Assembly (NCBI GenBank): GCA_023512835.1
Contig: CM042088.1
Coordinates: 44,284,771 to 44,348,770, forward strand
From: Taxillus chinensis
Lineage: Eukaryota; Streptophyta; Magnoliopsida; Santalales; Loranthaceae
Direction of reading: 5' to 3'
DNA length: 64,000 nucleotides
Part shown: piece after piece, positions 59,993 to 64,000 of the stretch
Position numbering within the stretch: position 1 is the first letter of the stretch
Layout of the letters: each line of letters opens with the position of its first letter
The notes under the pieces: model-generated
Database searches by the model: none
Seen by the model: the letters and a program-made list of their open reading frames with translations, nothing else
Told to the model about the DNA's origin: nothing
Translations under genes and position numbers: made by a program

Positions 59993-62565
59993 TCAAAGTG
60001 CAGCGGAAACAAGAAAAGCTCGGATTTTTTGCAACAACTCAGCCTTCACAGAATCAGGAATGGATGCTGCATGCACAGGTTCCACAAATCATGTACCACA
60101 AGAAAAAGCATGTCATGTCACAGGAGAAAACAGAACAAAGTTGTAAAGAATAAAAGCAACAATATTAAAAATCAAATCACAATAAAACATTACTATGATG
60201 ATCATAAAAGCGGCCAACATGAGATACAAAAGATATCACTTCTACCCAAGCTTTAGTGCCATCTAATTGTTCAAATGAACAGACCAAAAAGCTAGACATC
60301 GGCCTTCTTCATTCAGGAAAAATATTTAAGTTTCAGTGCTACGCTACCAGCTCTTCATATGAATTATACAACAAAATTAGACATCAACCCTCTTCCCCCT
60401 TTTCTAACGGGTTGAATCATATAAATAGTGACCTGCGGGAAGCGACTACAAATAAAAACCTTAGAAAGGAAAGCATAAAAAAGGGACTTCAAACGTCGAA
60501 GGCAGTTGAATAATTGGGATTCTGTTCAAAGTCTGCTATTAGATTTGTTCGTCGCCTGTGGTTCTCATTTTTAAAAACTTGAGCAAGAACTATACTGTGA
60601 CAAATAAATTGGCTGAAGAATTACAACAGGCCTGTTCTTAATTTGAAAACGATCCAAGTGAAGAACTTTGATTAAATTCCGTGAAAAGAAAAATAACCAA
60701 ATGAAGACATATTCTTTGTGACAACCAAAATGTACAATGCAGCGCCTTGTTCTTTTTTGATAAACCAATAACCCAAATAGTTGAATATTACAATTACAAA
60801 AAATGAAGTGATATATATATTCTACAAAAGCCCTATTTATCTATTGACCAAGAGGACAATGCTTTCTTGGTGAAAATATGACAAAGAGGCCATTTGTTTC
60901 TGGGAACATTATTCAAATTATCACAATTTTAGTTTAAACCAAAGAAAAAATTATTTAAAAAAGTTGATAGTGCCCACAAATATACCTTTAGTTTTGCATA
61001 TACAGATAATACTTCAAAACTATTTGCAATTGTAATGGAAACTCATCAATGGTAACAGTTTTACCACTAGTGAAAACAACACAGAGGAAAACCATACAAG
61101 TGAACAAAATAAAAAATAGCAGCCTCACCTCTTCCCTTTGGAGTAATAACATGTACAAGGTCATCCACAGTAACATTATTCCTCCCTTTCTTCTTCACAA
61201 ATGCCCTAGGGTGGAAAGTCAAGCTAGATTAGAAATATAAATGAACCTCTATTTGAGGTAGTACAAAAAGGTAAATGTCATGCAACCACACCTATGATTT
61301 TTTTGCTAGACACCCCCCGAGTTCAAAAAAGTTTTTGTTTCTTTTTAAAATCAAGTAAATAAGTCTCTTTAAATAGGCACCATCTGCATTCAGAGAAGTT
61401 GCTTGTTGGCTGTTGCCTAGAGATGGCAACTGGACGGGTTGGAATCGGAAAGTGAGTGACCTGAACCTGTCCCGGATGAATTCAGGTCAAGTCGGGGCAG
61501 GCTAGATCGGTTATTTTAGCGTAAAGCTATTAAAAAATATATATTAAATGGTAGGTAAGAGCAGGGTGGCCAATACCCATGACTGTCCCGTTATCTCATT
61601 AGGCCAGAATTGCCATATGATATATTGACTTAGATATGAAGTTATATATTAGCGGAGGGATGAAAATACCGCACAAGGTCACATCAATAAGTTGTGCTAT
61701 ACCAGCTAACAAGTTGTCAATAACATCTATGCGCTAAGGTTATAGAACATATTACTAGGATGCAAATTTGAAAACACCTAACACACGCCAACTCTGGATG
61801 CTTAGCACGGTTTTGAATTATAAATGAGGCTTCAATGCACAGAACTAGTGATTTCGCCACGGGACACTCATAAAATTGACCCGTAATACACCGAAGCAAC
61901 AAATACCACTCATAATAGAGATAAGCATTATATCAGTATATTATCTAATGAGGACTACCGAGCAAGGAAACAGGGAAGGAAACAAAAAAAAAACTGAAAA
62001 CCTGCAGTGTGCTTGCATCTCATCCTTCCATCCACAATCTACTAGCCTTTCTCTAAGAAGCTCCATCAGACGCTCCTTCTCCCCACTCTCGATCATCTGT
62101 GCACACAATCAAGTTGCTAATTACTATCAGATAACCAGAACAAACGAACCAACAAAAACAAACCCAGATACGAAACAAATTGTGGGGGTTAAAAAAACAC
62201 GTTGACTTATAAAAGCAAAAACGAAAAAACACGGATCGAAGTAGCCAAATAGTCTCCATATTCTAAACTACAGGGGTGACAATAGGCTTTTAAAAAGTTC
62301 ATATATGAGTCGAATCCAAAACCTTGACATTGATGATTTCCTGGAGCGTTGGCTCTTTTTCTTGATCTTCACGAGCATCTGGTGTCGGCGGACGATTCAC
62401 CGAACGCTTCCTTCCATTTAGTAAAAATAATCATTACGTAACAGAAGAATAAATTAAACAACATAGGTTAAGGTAATCCAACAACCAAAAACAAAAACAT
62501 CATTTCTCAGAAAACAAATGATTTGGAACAAAGGGTTAGCCTCGATCAGATCGACGAACTCACAT
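59993..62565 (-). CDS. ENY2: Transcription and mRNA export factor ENY2/SUS1
   Basis: Five coding exons on the minus strand: 62564-62565 (only the AT of the start codon), 62323-62410, 62002-62096, 61129-61205 and 59993-60066. They join in frame to 111 residues: [100 protein letters not shown]. This is the whole Sus1/ENY2 fold, five helices; the Arabidopsis protein (At3g27100) has about 115 residues. ENY2 is a subunit of the SAGA deubiquitinase module and of the TREX-2 mRNA export complex at nuclear pores. Exon 2 has no in-frame ATG and stop codons lie upstream, so the start must come from the 5' exon: ACAT|GTGAGT is a strong donor, and splicing to AAG|GAAGCG creates ATG AAG. Intron 3 contains a small MITE. 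Confidence 0.9.
61423..61616. mobile_element. Small MITE in ENY2 intron 3
   Basis: Starts ATGGCAACTGG and ends CCAGAATTGCCAT (reverse complement ATGGCAATTCTGG), about 194 bp. The interior is GC-richer than the intron and resembles the widespread plant elements that begin with ATGGCAA followed by GGGCGGGT-like text (here GGACGGGTTGG). The target duplication is not clear. Confidence 0.5.
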
Positions 62566-64000
62566 GTCCTAGGTTTAGCAAGAACGAGCGATTCTTGCAG
62601 CAATACGATGAAAATTTTCTTCTTCTTGCCTCTGGAAGTAGCGAGAAGCTGAGGACGGCGAACGAAGTGCAAATTTATATTTTGGGAATTTTGTTTCTTT
62701 GTTTTTTGTCCCTTGCTCCGTACTCTCCAACTCTATTTTTAAACATTTTAAAATCTTTCAAAATATATATTAAATAAAAAATTTAATATTTGTATGATCA
62801 CTGTAATAAATAAAAAAGATAGAAAACAGTAAAAAAAATATATAATTTATAATAATAGAAATAGAGATAAAAAATATGAAGGATAAATAAAATATATCAA
62901 ATAATATATTATTTATTTTCTAAAATAGATATAGAAATTAAAGAATTCTTTAATTATTTTGTAACTATTATTCCTTTTATTATATAATTTTTAAGTATTG
63001 TATTAAGTTTTAGAAAATATACAATAAATATATAAATATGTAAAATTCCTGTGGCAACTCTATTCCAGTTTTAGTTTTTATTTAAAATTTAAAAAAAATC
63101 TATATTTAAAAAAAAAGTATGTTTTAAAGGTATGAATACGCTTATATCAATTTCAGACTTAAATAAAAAGACTAATGATTATTATTATACATATAATTCT
63201 TGTCTGAATAGCAATACTATATATAAGTTTTTTTTTGTGTAAGTGTTTTAAGCATACTTGATATAACAATAGTATATTATTAATTCTAATTAAATTACAA
63301 GTGAAATCTGATAAATTTATTGAATTAATAAAATACAAACAATTGAAATATGCGCGAAGAGTTGTAAATATATTTTCTCCTTGCCCGAATTTCAGTATGT
63401 TCAATGGATTTATTAATTTAAATTAATTAATTATGTATACGGCTTGCTTCAATATGACACGAATTTACCTCCACGCAGATACTTTCTCAGTTTGAAGTAT
63501 GAATCAGAAGTTTCACGCACACACCAATTCCCCGCACGCATTGATTCATAACCTTCGACCTGGAGGATTGGATTAGGTGTGCTGACGAATAAATTTGAAT
63601 GATATATAATTTTAAATAATAAAAACTAAATAGTAATAGATTAATTTAAATTTTACTTTATTAAAATTTATTTTTAAATTTAATATGAAAAGTTTAATTT
63701 TTACATATTTTTATTAAATTAATTATTGAAACTTCAAAAATACAGATGGTTTAATGTTTGTAATATTATCCGTAAGATTTTTTATCAATCAATTTTTATA
63801 TATGCCACACATGATTCATGATTTTAGTTAGTTTTTTTTACAGTTATTAATTTTTTATTACTTCTTAAAAAACCTTTTAGTGAAGGTTTAGCTTTAGAGT
63901 GTATATGTAGTTAAACTTTGTTTTTTAATTAACTTTTGTGAAACTTGATAAAAGATTGTAATCATAGTATCATAAAATTTCATCCAACCTTTAGTTTTAT
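62566..64000. other. ENY2 5' leader/promoter side and AT-rich flank
   Basis: About 62566-62690 is probably ENY2 5' untranslated exon and promoter. Beyond that the sequence is A/T-rich with no reading frame I can support up to the window end. Confidence 0.6.

Overview
This window is nuclear DNA from a flowering plant, most likely a eudicot. Coding exons are GC-richer and split by GT-AG introns. Between them lie AT-rich spacers full of microsatellites and small non-autonomous transposons. The gene set is plant-specific in detail: a LysM receptor kinase, chloroplast bS21, the plant-type C-terminally anchored TOM20, peroxisomal sulfite oxidase and an EXO70F-type exocyst subunit. The species cannot be fixed from the sequence. 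There is no bacterial operon logic, CRISPR array or defence island.

Layout, left to right. (1) 1-18,423, all minus strand: the 5' part of a mitochondrial adenylate-kinase-like gene cut by the window edge, an intron-less LYK2-type LysM receptor pseudokinase, and cytosolic ribulose-phosphate 3-epimerase in eight exons, one of them only 5 nt long. Two long AT-rich spacers (about 5.3 and 7.5 kb) separate them. (2) 20,469-35,548, all plus strand: a small putatively N-myristoylated protein (At3g27210-like), a short array of tRNA-Val(AAC) genes with one decayed copy, a nine-exon acid lipase, a GPI-anchored uclacyanin-type phytocyanin, and the SNF12/BAF60 subunit of SWI/SNF. (3) 36,988-62,565, all minus strand: plastid ribosomal protein bS21, sulfite oxidase (12 exons), EXO70 (single exon), TOM20 (6 exons) and the SAGA/TREX-2 factor ENY2/SUS1 (5 coding exons).

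The genes are unrelated housekeeping and defence functions and do not form a pathway. Their order does carry information. From memory, the same gene families are neighbours in three Arabidopsis regions (around At3g01820-01910, At3g27070-27210 and At5g14170-14180). The window therefore looks like an ancestral block whose content was later shared out between duplicated Arabidopsis segments.

The most notable observations concern gene structure and small repeats, not a new pathway. They are a 5-nt micro-exon in the epimerase, an ENY2 start codon split by an intron (AT|G), a probable GC-AG intron in sulfite oxidase, a 612-bp non-autonomous hAT element with a perfect 8-bp target duplication, a Tourist-like MITE in a lipase intron, foldback elements in the sulfite oxidase and ENY2 introns, several local tandem duplications, and a decaying tRNA array. 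All exon models were built by eye from splice signals, reading-frame continuity and remembered family sequences. None has been tested against transcripts.
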